Shown: piece after piece, positions 24,604 to 32,300 of the stretch
How the letters are laid out: each line of letters begins with the position of its first letter
Position numbering within the stretch: the stretch's first letter is position 1
NCBI GenBank assembly: GCA_021202155.1
Contig: JAJQDP010000005.1
Coordinates: 37,260 to 101,259, forward strand
Reading direction: 5' to 3'
Source of the DNA: Oscillospiraceae bacterium
GTDB lineage: Bacteria > Bacillota > Clostridia > Oscillospirales > Ruminococcaceae
Length of the DNA: 64,000 nt
Program-made: the position numbers and the translations under genes
Notes under the pieces: model-generated
The model's database searches: none
What the model was told of the DNA's origin: nothing
What the model saw: the letters and a program-made list of their open reading frames with translations, nothing else

Positions 24604-26592
24604 ATGCGGCATGAAGCTATGGTGGCTTCTGGTGGCGCATTGGCGGGGCTTCTCTTTTGTTTCTGTGCGGATTTGCCGATGAGAATTGCGTTTATAGCTA
24701 TCTCAGCGGCTCTTTTTATTTCGGGTCTCCTTCTTTTGACGGGAAAATTGCGCAAAGCGGTTTCGACCGCTTTTTTATTTATGCTCATTTTCGGAATCTA
24801 CGGAACTGTCTGGCACTATGTCAGAGTCGACCGGCTTACTGCTCTTTCGGGAGAGACGGTCACCGTCTCAGGAATCGTCACCGACTGCGATGATAGCGAC
24901 TACGCCGAGGTTACAGTGAGCGGCAATATCGGCGGAGTTCGCGGCAAGGTTGTCGTGTATCTCAGCGGCGTCAGCGTCTCCTCCGGCGACAGAATCACAT
25001 TCGAGGCGACCGTTTCGGAGCTTTCCGACAGTGGAATTTTCAACGCCGAGTCCTACTACTACCCGAAAGGGATTTTCGTCCGTTGCAGTCAGACCGGCGA
25101 AGTTATCGTCGATAAAGCCACCGGAATCTACGCGCTCTATGGAGAGATTCGTGACATGCGTGAGAAGCTGACTACCACCTTCTGCTCGTATGTCGGGCTC
25201 GACGAGGGTCAGCTTCTTTCAAGTATGCTCTGCGGAAGGAGCGAGAGCCTTGATGACTCGGTCAGGATTTCCCTCAACCGAAGCGGAATCGGTCATCTCT
25301 TGGCTGTTTCCGGTCTCCACGTCAGCATCGTGGCGGCTCTGGTCGCCTTCTTACTCAGACTTCTCAGAGCTCCAAGACCTGTCACATTCGCCGTTTCGGA
25401 AGCGATAATGGCTCTCTTCGTCGTCTTTTCCGGGATGAGAACATCAGCGGTTCGGGCGTTTGTCATGATGACAATCTACCTCTTCTCGTTCATAATCCGG
25501 CGGGAGTTCGACGCAGAATCGGCTCTTGGAGTCACAATTATTGCCATGCTCGCAGTCTCGCCCTACAGCGTGATAGACGGCTCATTTCTGCTCTCAATCT
25601 CGGGAGTTTTCGGAATCAGTGTCGCCGCGCCTGCTGTGTCGAAAGCCTTCGGAATAAGAGGAAAGCTCCCGCGCACGGCAATGTCCGCCATATGTGCCTG
25701 GTTTTGCATCCTCCCCGTTTCGGTGTTCATCTTTGACGAGATTTCCTTCGTCTCAGTCCTCACAAATGTAGTGCTGACGCCGTTTTGTACCACGGCACTC
25801 GTCCTGTCACTCATATTTGCGGCGACGGGAACTCCCGCGGCACTGTCGTTCCTGATAGAAATCGCCGGATTCATCGCAAGATGGGTGATAAAAATCTGCG
25901 GATTCATAAGCGACCTCGGCTTCACATATGTGCCGGTGAAATTCGCCGCTGTCCCGATTCTTGTATTGTCTCTCGCAATAGCTGTGGCTCTGATTCTCAT
26001 AATCTCAAAGAATGTCCGGCTGGCGTCGTTTTCTGCGCTTGCGGCATTCTGCGCGACTCTCGCTCTCATGTTCGTTTTGGGAGCAACCGACTCGGGGACT
26101 ACTCACTTAAGAATACTTTCCGATGGCGACGGCTATCTCGTCGCCGTGGTTCAGGGTGGAGAGTGCGTCGCGGTCGACTCTGACGGCTCATATGGGAGTA
26201 ATTTAGGCTATATTCTCTCCGAAGAGGGCATCACCGCGGTCGACGCGGTCGCAATCTTAAGTAACGGTGTCGCGAACTATCCGTCCTATCTGAGCCTGTC
26301 GGTCTCTCCCGACATCATTCTCTTCGACACAACCGCCTCAACGAAAAGTACCGCTGAAACCGAACTTCTCAAGCTCACCGATGGCACGACCCTCACCCTC
26401 GGTGATGCCGAGCTTCTTCTGTCAGGCGACCAGACCACCGTCACCATCGGCGATAAAACCATCACTGTCACCGAGTCGACCATCCCGGAAGACGGGTATT
26501 ATATTTACATTGCAAACGGCGTCTGTGTGACGAATCTTTATGGCGAGGTCATGGTGGCGACGGATGGGGCGGAGATTGAGCTGACAAAATAA
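24604..26592 (+). CDS. comEC: ComEC/Rec2-family DNA uptake channel protein
   Basis: This 662-aa protein belongs to the ComEC family, which moves single-stranded DNA across the membrane during transformation. An OB-like DUF4131 domain (GETVTVSGIVTDCD; GDRITFEATVSEL) follows the first helices. The competence domain then has the signature RSGIGHLLAVSGLHVSIVAALV and GMRTSAVRAFVM, with about ten helices. The C-terminal region is where ComEC normally has a metallo-beta-lactamase domain. Here it reads AVDAVAILSNGVANYP where HxHxDH is expected, so its metal site is lost. The ATG at 24604 with AGGAAG upstream is preferred to 24586. No other competence gene is nearby. Confidence 0.85.
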   Translation: MRHEAMVASGGALAGLLFCFCADLPMRIAFIAISAALFISGLLLLTGKLRKAVSTAFLFMLIFGIYGTVWHYVRVDRLTALSGETVTVSGIVTDCDDSDYAEVTVSGNIGGVRGKVVVYLSGVSVSSGDRITFEATVSELSDSGIFNAESYYYPKGIFVRCSQTGEVIVDKATGIYALYGEIRDMREKLTTTFCSYVGLDEGQLLSSMLCGRSESLDDSVRISLNRSGIGHLLAVSGLHVSIVAALVAFLLRLLRAPRPVTFAVSEAIMALFVVFSGMRTSAVRAFVMMTIYLFSFIIRREFDAESALGVTIIAMLAVSPYSVIDGSFLLSISGVFGISVAAPAVSKAFGIRGKLPRTAMSAICAWFCILPVSVFIFDEISFVSVLTNVVLTPFCTTALVLSLIFAATGTPAALSFLIEIAGFIARWVIKICGFISDLGFTYVPVKFAAVPILVLSLAIAVALILIISKNVRLASFSALAAFCATLALMFVLGATDSGTTHLRILSDGDGYLVAVVQGGECVAVDSDGSYGSNLGYILSEEGITAVDAVAILSNGVANYPSYLSLSVSPDIILFDTTASTKSTAETELLKLTDGTTLTLGDAELLLSGDQTTVTIGDKTITVTESTIPEDGYYIYIANGVCVTNLYGEVMVATDGAEIELTK

Positions 26593-26595
26593 AAA

Positions 26596-26619
26596 AGCGA
26601 AGCAGACTGGTGCTCCGCT
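26596..26619. terminator. Convergent terminator between comEC and the DUF4143 gene
   Basis: AGCGAAGC-agactggt-GCTCCGCT forms a hairpin. On the minus strand it is followed by TTTTTTATTTT, and on the plus strand by TTCTTAAT, so it works best for the minus-strand gene. Confidence 0.7.
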
Positions 26620-26629
26620 TTCTTAATAT

Positions 26630-27949
26630 TCAGCTCCATCCAAGTAGCCAATCTATCACACCCACCGATTTTATCCCATCATAAGAATTGTCCAAACCGG
26701 TATTCAGCGACAGAACGATCTTTTCATAATTATCTCCTATTTTTCTCAAGGGCGCAAGTTCTCTTCGACGGACATCCTCACTTGTCATTGATTCTGTGAC
26801 CTGAATGTAAACCTTTTCATCGGCGTTCGTCGCGATAAAGTCTATCTCCATATTGTCGATTTTTCCTATTGAAACATCATATCCCCGGCGGAGAAGCTCA
26901 AAGTAAACAACGTTTTCAAGAGCATGACCACTATCACGATCCCGGAAGCCCAAAAGATAGTTTCTCAAACCCATGTCTACGATGTAATATTTTCCAAGTG
27001 TACGAAGATACTCCTTGCCCTTAATGTCAAATCTCTTGATTTCATAGAAGAAGTACGCCTCGGTCAATGCGTTGACATACAGCGACACTGTGTGAGCACT
27101 CGGAGCTTCCCTCTTTCCGGTTTCAAGTAAGCCTTCGTTTGCAAGGACATTTCCAATAGACGAAACGGAAATATTACTCCCGATATTATCAGCAAGGAAC
27201 ATCACTATTTTGTTGAGGAGAATGGAATCTGTTATCCTTTTTCCTCCTCTGCGATTTTCGCGTTCTAAAATATCTCGCATGACAACCGTTGAATAAATAC
27301 CCTCAAGAAGCATCAGTGCTTTCTCTTGATTCAAGCCTACCTCCGCGATACCAGGCATTCCACCAAAGCGCATATATGCCTCAAATGCTTCTTTCAAATC
27401 GTAAACTGCACCATTTTTATCTCTCACCTGCTTATGAATTCCACCGAAAGCACTTTCAGATTCAACAACCTCAAAATCATGGAAATACAAAAATTCACTG
27501 AAAGAAAGCGGAAGCATACGGATTTCAACGCATCTTCCTGACAGATAAGTCGAATATTCCGATGAAAGCATATAGGCATTAGAGCCTGTGACATAAATAT
27601 CACAATTAAAATCTACCCTGAACGAATTTATGGCATCCTCCCATTTGCTGACACGCTGAATCTCATCAAAGAAAAGATACATCCGCTTATCAGAAAGCAT
27701 ATGTTTTTTTACATAGTTATAAAAGCTGTCGACGGTCATATCCTTAAAATCGTACGATTCAAAATTCATTTCAACAATATGATCGTCTGAAATACCTGCC
27801 TTTCTTAAGTGTGCCGCCATCAGTTTAAGCAAACTCGATTTTCCGCACCTGCGAATACCGGTCACAACCTTAACCTGCTCTGTGTCCTGAAATGCTATTA
27901 ACTTTTGCAAATACAAATCTCTCTTCTTTAAATTACGAGAATCTATCAT
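26630..27949 (-). CDS. AAA-type ATPase with DUF4143 domain, second copy
   Basis: This 439-aa P-loop ATPase is of the same AAA_14/DUF4143 type as 4476-5774 but strongly diverged. Walker A is GIRRCGKSS near residue 36 and Walker B is YLFFDEIQR. The C-terminal segment reads MEIDFIATNADEKVYIQVTES, where the first copy has EIDFVVD...PVEVKAE. The E-x-K of the nuclease-like motif is therefore missing. I start it at the ATG at 27949 behind GGGAGG; the earlier start in the track is unsupported. It has its own TTGACA promoter with two 24-bp direct repeats just upstream. Confidence 0.85.
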   Translation of the reverse strand: MIDSRNLKKRDLYLQKLIAFQDTEQVKVVTGIRRCGKSSLLKLMAAHLRKAGISDDHIVEMNFESYDFKDMTVDSFYNYVKKHMLSDKRMYLFFDEIQRVSKWEDAINSFRVDFNCDIYVTGSNAYMLSSEYSTYLSGRCVEIRMLPLSFSEFLYFHDFEVVESESAFGGIHKQVRDKNGAVYDLKEAFEAYMRFGGMPGIAEVGLNQEKALMLLEGIYSTVVMRDILERENRRGGKRITDSILLNKIVMFLADNIGSNISVSSIGNVLANEGLLETGKREAPSAHTVSLYVNALTEAYFFYEIKRFDIKGKEYLRTLGKYYIVDMGLRNYLLGFRDRDSGHALENVVYFELLRRGYDVSIGKIDNMEIDFIATNADEKVYIQVTESMTSEDVRRRELAPLRKIGDNYEKIVLSLNTGLDNSYDGIKSVGVIDWLLGWS

Positions 27950-27972
27950 GAAATCGCCTCCCATTTGATAAT

Positions 27973-28001
27973 AGCATAGCACAATTTCAATTATCTGTCA
28001 A
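27973..28001 (-). promoter_or_regulatory. Promoter of the second DUF4143 gene
   Basis: Minus-strand TTGACA (28001-27996), a 17-base spacer and TATGCT (27978-27973) make a good -35 with a weaker -10. Confidence 0.6.
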
Positions 28002-28004
28002 CAC

Positions 28005-28067
28005 TTTCTGCACTCCAGTGCAAAAACTTTTTTATTTCCGGAGTTTCTGCACTGAAATGCAAAAACT
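28005..28067. repeat. Two 24-bp imperfect direct repeats upstream of the DUF4143 promoter
   Basis: TTTCTGCACTCCAGTGCAAA (28005 on) and TTTCTGCACTGAAATGCAAA (28044 on), each followed by AACT, begin 39 bases apart. The first contains the inverted repeat TGCACT-cc-AGTGCA. On the minus strand both contain AGTTTTTGCA, which resembles the TTTTTGCA motifs next to the other DUF4143 promoter. They are probably operators. Confidence 0.6.
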
Positions 28068-28104
28068 TCTGACAGGTTTTGTCAGTCTCTGACCATAATA
28101 GACC

Positions 28105-28138
28105 AAGCCGCAACGCAGTCTTGACCACGTTGCGGCTT
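28105..28138. terminator. Strong hairpin downstream of the solute-binding protein gene
   Basis: AAGCCGCAACG and CGTTGCGGCTT form an 11-bp perfect stem with a 12-base loop. There is no clear T-run on either strand, so it may be a terminator or a transcript-end stabiliser. Confidence 0.45.
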
Positions 28139-28184
28139 GTCTCGTTCTCTTCAAATGTTCCGAAGTAATTTTTTGACCGGTGGG

Positions 28185-29642
28185 CTATCCTACAAGCTCG
28201 CCTGTTTCGATATAGGCGTCGATGATGGCGTTGAGCTCATCAAGGTAGTAGTTGAGCTGGTCGGTATAGGTCGACTTGAGCTGTGCCCAGGTGGAGGAGG
28301 CACCTGACTTTATGCCCTGGTCGAACTGGTTGTAAGCACTGTCAAGGCTTGTGCCGAGGTTGCCGTTATAGAACATGATTGTGTTCTCGGCGATTATCTC
28401 GTCGCAGATTTCAACCATTTCAAGCATCTCATCAGTCCACATGTAGATTTCCTTGAGCTGCTTGGTGTCGATGTCGATAACCGTCGGGTCAATTATCTTG
28501 AATCTCTCGCAAGATGCCAGGAGCGCAACTCCCTCGGGGTTCTCAGCACCCATGACCATCATATATCCGGTCGGGATGGAGTTGAGGTAATAGACTCCGT
28601 CGCCGTCTTCATATCTCGGGAGCGGAACGAACATGACTTCTCCTGCCTCGATGTCGCCCCAGATGGAGTTCATCTCATCAACAGGCATTGTCAGGTCACT
28701 TATTGTGCAGATTGAGAAGAGGCAAAGACCCTCCTTGACGCCTGCACCGCACTGGTGATCGTTTCTTCCGACAGAGTAGCTTGAACCCTGGTGATATGTA
28801 CAGCCGTTCTTTACGAGGTCATACATGAGGTTCTCGGCGATTTCGATGAGCGGGTCGTCAAGATTTGCATAGAAGTGTCCGTCTTCGTCCTTCATGATTA
28901 TCGTTCTTCCGGTAGACTCCTCACAGATTGCTCTGTGGTAGTACCAGCCGTCGAGAGCGTATCTGTCCTCATCTTCGTCTGAGAACTCGATGCACATTTC
29001 GTAAAATACTTCCCAGGTCCACTCGTCGTTGTAGTAGAGTTCTGCCGGGTCGTCGAAGCCCCATTCCTCGATAACTCTGCGGTTATAAGGGCATACCATT
29101 CTTGGCGAGATGTCGGTGACTATTCCGAAATGCAGGTCTCCAAGTGCAAAATACTCTGCGGCATCCGCAACTCCCGCCCAAAGAGGTTCTGTGTAGTCGA
29201 TATAGTCGTCAATCGGCTGGTACATTCCCTTCATGCAGTTATAAGGGAAGGTCGCTGTGTTGGAGGTTCCTGCAGGGGCAAAGTCGGGCGACTGGCTCGA
29301 AAGAATCAGGTTCGCAAGGTCGTCATTGCGGTTTGAATAGCTCGTCTCAATCCACTCAACCTCGCAACCATACTTCTGGGTGAAGGTGTAGTAACCGGTG
29401 TTGACTATTTCGTCCTCACTGTAGTTGTGGAACGAATCAAACCAACTGAACCACTTGACTGTTGTTCCTGCGGCGGAAGTCTCGGCGGCGTCGGGAAGAG
29501 TGATTCCGGCGGCGGCTAAGATGGCTTCCGAATCGGAGCTTGAGAGGGTAAGATAAACTATCTCTCTTGACGTGCTTCCGCATCCAACCATGGCGATGAC
29601 CATGACGATAGCGAAGGCTAATGCTAAAATTCTTCTTCTCAT
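28185..29642 (-). CDS. Extracellular solute-binding lipoprotein (ABC transporter, family 1-like)
   Basis: This 485-aa exported lipoprotein has a basic start (MRRRILAL), a hydrophobic signal and the lipobox MVGC near residue 20. The mature part resembles family 1 carbohydrate-type solute-binding proteins: GTTVKWFSWFDSF, DLANLILSSQSPDF and later YYNDEWTWEVFYEMC. The start at 29642 has GGAG upstream; the longer track start is unsupported. No permease or ATPase genes are adjacent, so it is an orphan binding protein. The ligand is unknown; the many acidic and aromatic residues fit a sugar or peptide ligand equally well. Confidence 0.75.
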   Translation of the reverse strand: MRRRILALAFAIVMVIAMVGCGSTSREIVYLTLSSSDSEAILAAAGITLPDAAETSAAGTTVKWFSWFDSFHNYSEDEIVNTGYYTFTQKYGCEVEWIETSYSNRNDDLANLILSSQSPDFAPAGTSNTATFPYNCMKGMYQPIDDYIDYTEPLWAGVADAAEYFALGDLHFGIVTDISPRMVCPYNRRVIEEWGFDDPAELYYNDEWTWEVFYEMCIEFSDEDEDRYALDGWYYHRAICEESTGRTIIMKDEDGHFYANLDDPLIEIAENLMYDLVKNGCTYHQGSSYSVGRNDHQCGAGVKEGLCLFSICTISDLTMPVDEMNSIWGDIEAGEVMFVPLPRYEDGDGVYYLNSIPTGYMMVMGAENPEGVALLASCERFKIIDPTVIDIDTKQLKEIYMWTDEMLEMVEICDEIIAENTIMFYNGNLGTSLDSAYNQFDQGIKSGASSTWAQLKSTYTDQLNYYLDELNAIIDAYIETGELVG

Positions 29643-29868
29643 GAATTCGTTTCTCCTTTCGCGATAATAGGATTTTGTGGAGTGAAATTTATGCGACAAT
29701 ATGGGGCTTTTTTTGTCATATTATCTTTTTCTGGTAGCCAAAATCGGGCAGAAAATCACTCGGGCTTATCTTGGAAAGATTTTGCCCCGTTCACAGGTAA
29801 ACCCGAGTAACTTATCCGCCAAATCACTATGAAAGGCAAATTGGCTTGGTATTAACTGTTACGTATAA

Positions 29869-30852
29869 TTACTTCTTTTTCTTCTTGCCGCCGACTACTA
29901 CGACTGCAATTACTACTGCCGCAACCACTACGATGACGACGATGACAACTACTACAACTGCTGTCGGGAAGCTTGAGTAGTCGGGATCCTCAGCACCACA
30001 GTTGGTGCAGACACCCTTCACGTAGTTATGACCGGTAGCTGTGCCCTCGTCGGTGATGGTGTCGGTCTTGCCGCAACCATTGTCGCACTCAGCGGTCTTG
30101 GTTCCGTCCTCGGTGCAGGTAGCATCGTTATTGGAAACATAGTTGGTGAAGCTGTGTCCGAGAGCAGAGCCCTCGTCGGTGACAGTCACTTCCTCGCCGC
30201 ATACTGAGCAGACGCCGGTCTTGGTGCCATCCTTGGTGCAGGTAGCGTCGTTGTTGGAAACGTACTCGGTGATGGTGTGACCGGTGATACCGCAGTTAGC
30301 TCCGCCAGCGGCGATATAATCATCGGTTGTTCCGCCGAACACTTCAATAGTGGTGATTGTCAGGTCAGCGACGTTTACTCCATAGGACGAGCCCTTGAAG
30401 TTGAGCTGATAGGTCTCGGTGACGCCCTTGGACTCAGCATCAGTTACTGCAATCTCAAGCCAGAGGTCGAAGTCGCCGGGATTGATGACGGTGATTTCGG
30501 AAGCTCTTGACCAGCCGTCAGAAGAGACCATGAAGAGTCTTGTGCTGTCCTCGGTGTTGCCGGCAACGTGGACGAGGACTGTCTCGCCGACTGCATAGGT
30601 CTCGGGAAGCACGTAGCAAACCTGCTCGATGTCGACAAAGTTGACGCTTCCGTCGTCAGCATATGTACCATCAGCAGAGAATACGCCAATGTATTCAGCG
30701 GTAAGCGGAACGGTGGTCATGACTCCGTCGTCGGACGTAGGATACTCAAGGACAACCTCCTCAGCTTCCTCTGTCTCCTCGTCTGCGAATGCAACCACTC
30801 CAAGAGTGAGCACCATCATAAGTGCAAGCAAAAGCGCAAATAATTTTTTCAT
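29869..30852 (-). CDS. Secreted surface protein with CxxC repeats and C-terminal membrane anchor
   Basis: This 327-aa protein has a signal peptide (KKLFALLLALMMVLTLG) and a beta-rich N-terminal half of unknown family. From about residue 190 to 285 there are two to three repeats of the form GH.x.YVSNNDATC..DGTKT..C..CG, each with a CxxC-type pair. It ends in a very valine-rich membrane helix followed by GGKKKKK, a C-terminal anchor. Such repeats occur in surface proteins of gut Clostridia and may form small disulphide- or metal-stabilised modules. The function is unknown. A good promoter (TTGAAA-17-TATTAT) lies upstream, suggesting strong expression. Confidence 0.65.
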   Translation of the reverse strand: MKKLFALLLALMMVLTLGVVAFADEETEEAEEVVLEYPTSDDGVMTTVPLTAEYIGVFSADGTYADDGSVNFVDIEQVCYVLPETYAVGETVLVHVAGNTEDSTRLFMVSSDGWSRASEITVINPGDFDLWLEIAVTDAESKGVTETYQLNFKGSSYGVNVADLTITTIEVFGGTTDDYIAAGGANCGITGHTITEYVSNNDATCTKDGTKTGVCSVCGEEVTVTDEGSALGHSFTNYVSNNDATCTEDGTKTAECDNGCGKTDTITDEGTATGHNYVKGVCTNCGAEDPDYSSFPTAVVVVVIVVIVVVAAVVIAVVVVGGKKKKK

Positions 30853-30910
30853 AGTACTTTACATCCTTTCATAATGTTCTCGTAAAAGCTACGATGTTCT
30901 TTACATGTAT

Positions 30911-30939
30911 ATAATACCTCTGCTTTAGGAATATTTCAA
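30911..30939 (-). promoter_or_regulatory. Promoter of the CxxC-repeat surface protein gene
   Basis: Minus-strand TTGAAA (30939-30934), a 17-base spacer and TATTAT (30916-30911). Confidence 0.6.
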
Positions 30940-30995
30940 CACATATTTCGACCGCAACTACACAAAATCCGACTTTCTAATATCAAATAAAGTCA

Positions 30996-31025
30996 TTGAC
31001 AAGAACCTGTCGCAAAATGTATAAT
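30996..31025 (+). promoter_or_regulatory. Promoter of the AraC-family gene
   Basis: TTGACA (30996-31001), an 18-base spacer and TATAAT (31020-31025), about 36 bases before the start codon. It is divergent to the surface protein promoter. Confidence 0.7.
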
Positions 31026-31061
31026 GATAATAGACAAAAATACTTTTCCGGAGGTGTAAAA

Positions 31062-31943
31062 ATGCTGAATCGTCAGATGGTAATTATAAACAAATCGATT
31101 GAGTGTGTGCACTCGTCCTCATCTGAATCGGGCACCTACAATATCGAGAACGTGAACAGCGGGCGGAGTCATCAGAACCTCAAGTTCCACTTCCACGAGG
31201 TGTACGAAATCTATCTCTTCCTGAGCGGGGACATCACATATCACGGCGAGGCAGTCAGCAAAAAGCTTGAGCGCGGCGACCTGATTTTGTGCAACCCCTA
31301 CAGCTTCCACTGCTCACAGCTCATGAGCGAGTGCGACTACGAGAGAATCGTCATCAATATCGACAGAGCGTCGCTACAGAAGATTTCCGCTGGCGGAACC
31401 GATCTTTCAAAGTGCTTCGACTCCGACCGCTCCAGCATCAACCTCTACAAGCTGAGCGAGCAGGAAACCGGCAAATTCGTGAAGATTTCCGACATGCTTG
31501 AGGATGAGATCCACACGGGCGGCTATGGCTCTGATGCTCTTGTCAGCGCGTACCTTACCGAGCTGATGGTTCTCATCAACCGCCACCGGACATCGGATGT
31601 CGTCAGCTCGGACAGCAGTGCCATGCCGGAAATAGTTCTGAACACTCTCAACTACATCAACGAGCACCTGACCGAGGAGGTTTCTCTTGACTCTATCTCA
31701 AAAGCCCTCCACCACAACAGCGATTACATCTCAAGGCGTTTCCGCGAGAGCACCCTTCTCACCATCAGCCAGTACACCACAGCAAAAAGGATCATCGCGG
31801 CAGAAAAGCTCCTCCTCCAGGGAGTCTCCCCCACCGACGCCTGCTTCTCGACCGGCTTCAATAACTACACCCACTTCGCCCGGACGTTCAAGGAAGTTAC
31901 CGGCTTGAGCCCGAGGGAGTTCGGGGGAATGCGTAATGCGTAA
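31062..31943 (+). CDS. AraC-family transcriptional regulator
   Basis: This 293-aa regulator has an N-terminal cupin-like sensing domain (HFHEVYEIYLFLSGDITYHG, GDLILCNPYSFH). A C-terminal pair of helix-turn-helix motifs follows (VSLDSISKALHHNSDYISRRF and PTDACFSTGFNNYTHFARTF, then VTGLSPREF). I start at the ATG at 31062 behind CCGGAGGTG; the ORF track's longer start overlaps the promoter. The ligand is probably a small sugar-like molecule, by family analogy. The last residues (MRNA) and the stop codon come from a heptad repeat array at its 3' end. It is transcribed away from the surface protein gene and could regulate it or the solute-binding protein. Confidence 0.88.
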   Translation: MLNRQMVIINKSIECVHSSSSESGTYNIENVNSGRSHQNLKFHFHEVYEIYLFLSGDITYHGEAVSKKLERGDLILCNPYSFHCSQLMSECDYERIVINIDRASLQKISAGGTDLSKCFDSDRSSINLYKLSEQETGKFVKISDMLEDEIHTGGYGSDALVSAYLTELMVLINRHRTSDVVSSDSSAMPEIVLNTLNYINEHLTEEVSLDSISKALHHNSDYISRRFRESTLLTISQYTTAKRIIAAEKLLLQGVSPTDACFSTGFNNYTHFARTFKEVTGLSPREFGGMRNA

Positions 31944-31955
31944 TGCGTAATGCGG
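31928..31955. repeat. Heptad array at the AraC gene 3' end
   Basis: Four TGCGTAA-type units in tandem encode the terminal MRNA and the TAA stop of the AraC-family gene. Confidence 0.75.
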
Positions 31956-31974
31956 AAGTTACACAGTAACTTCT

Positions 31975-32265
31975 ATGCGCAATTGGTCGCCCTGCGGGCG
32001 ACGCTATTTCAGGCTTCGCCTGAAATAGCACCTCTCAGTCAGCCCGTTGGGCTGACAGCTCCCCTTGAAAAGGGGAGCCAGTAGTCTTCTCCCGAAAGCT
32101 TCTACTAAAGCACAAAGTAGCAAAACCAAGTTGTACATCACTCAAAGTCTGCATAGAACGAAAATGGCTCTCCTTTTTTAAGGAGAGCTGTCAGCGAAGC
32201 TGACTGAGAGGTGCGCCCACGCAGTGGGCGCGTCGCCGGCAAAGCCGGCGACAGGGAATTCCGCG
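31975..32265. repeat. Fold-back composite element, about 290 bp
   Basis: The left arm has GTCGCCC-tgc-GGGCGAC, GCTATTTCAGGC-ttc-GCCTGAAATAGC, CTCAGTCAGCCC-gtt-GGGCTGACAG and CTCCCC-ttgaaaa-GGGGAG. A core of about 75 bp (with AGAACGAAAATGGCTC) follows. The right arm repeats the same module order inverted: GGAGAGCTGTCAGC-gaa-GCTGACTGAGAGGTG, then CCCAC-gca-GTGGG and GTCGCCGGC-aaa-GCCGGCGAC. The copy at 37785-38008 has the same plan. This 357-base gap holds no gene. Confidence 0.75.
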
Positions 32266-32300
32266 GAGTGCGTCGGCGACAAAGGGTTTTCCAGTAGGAT

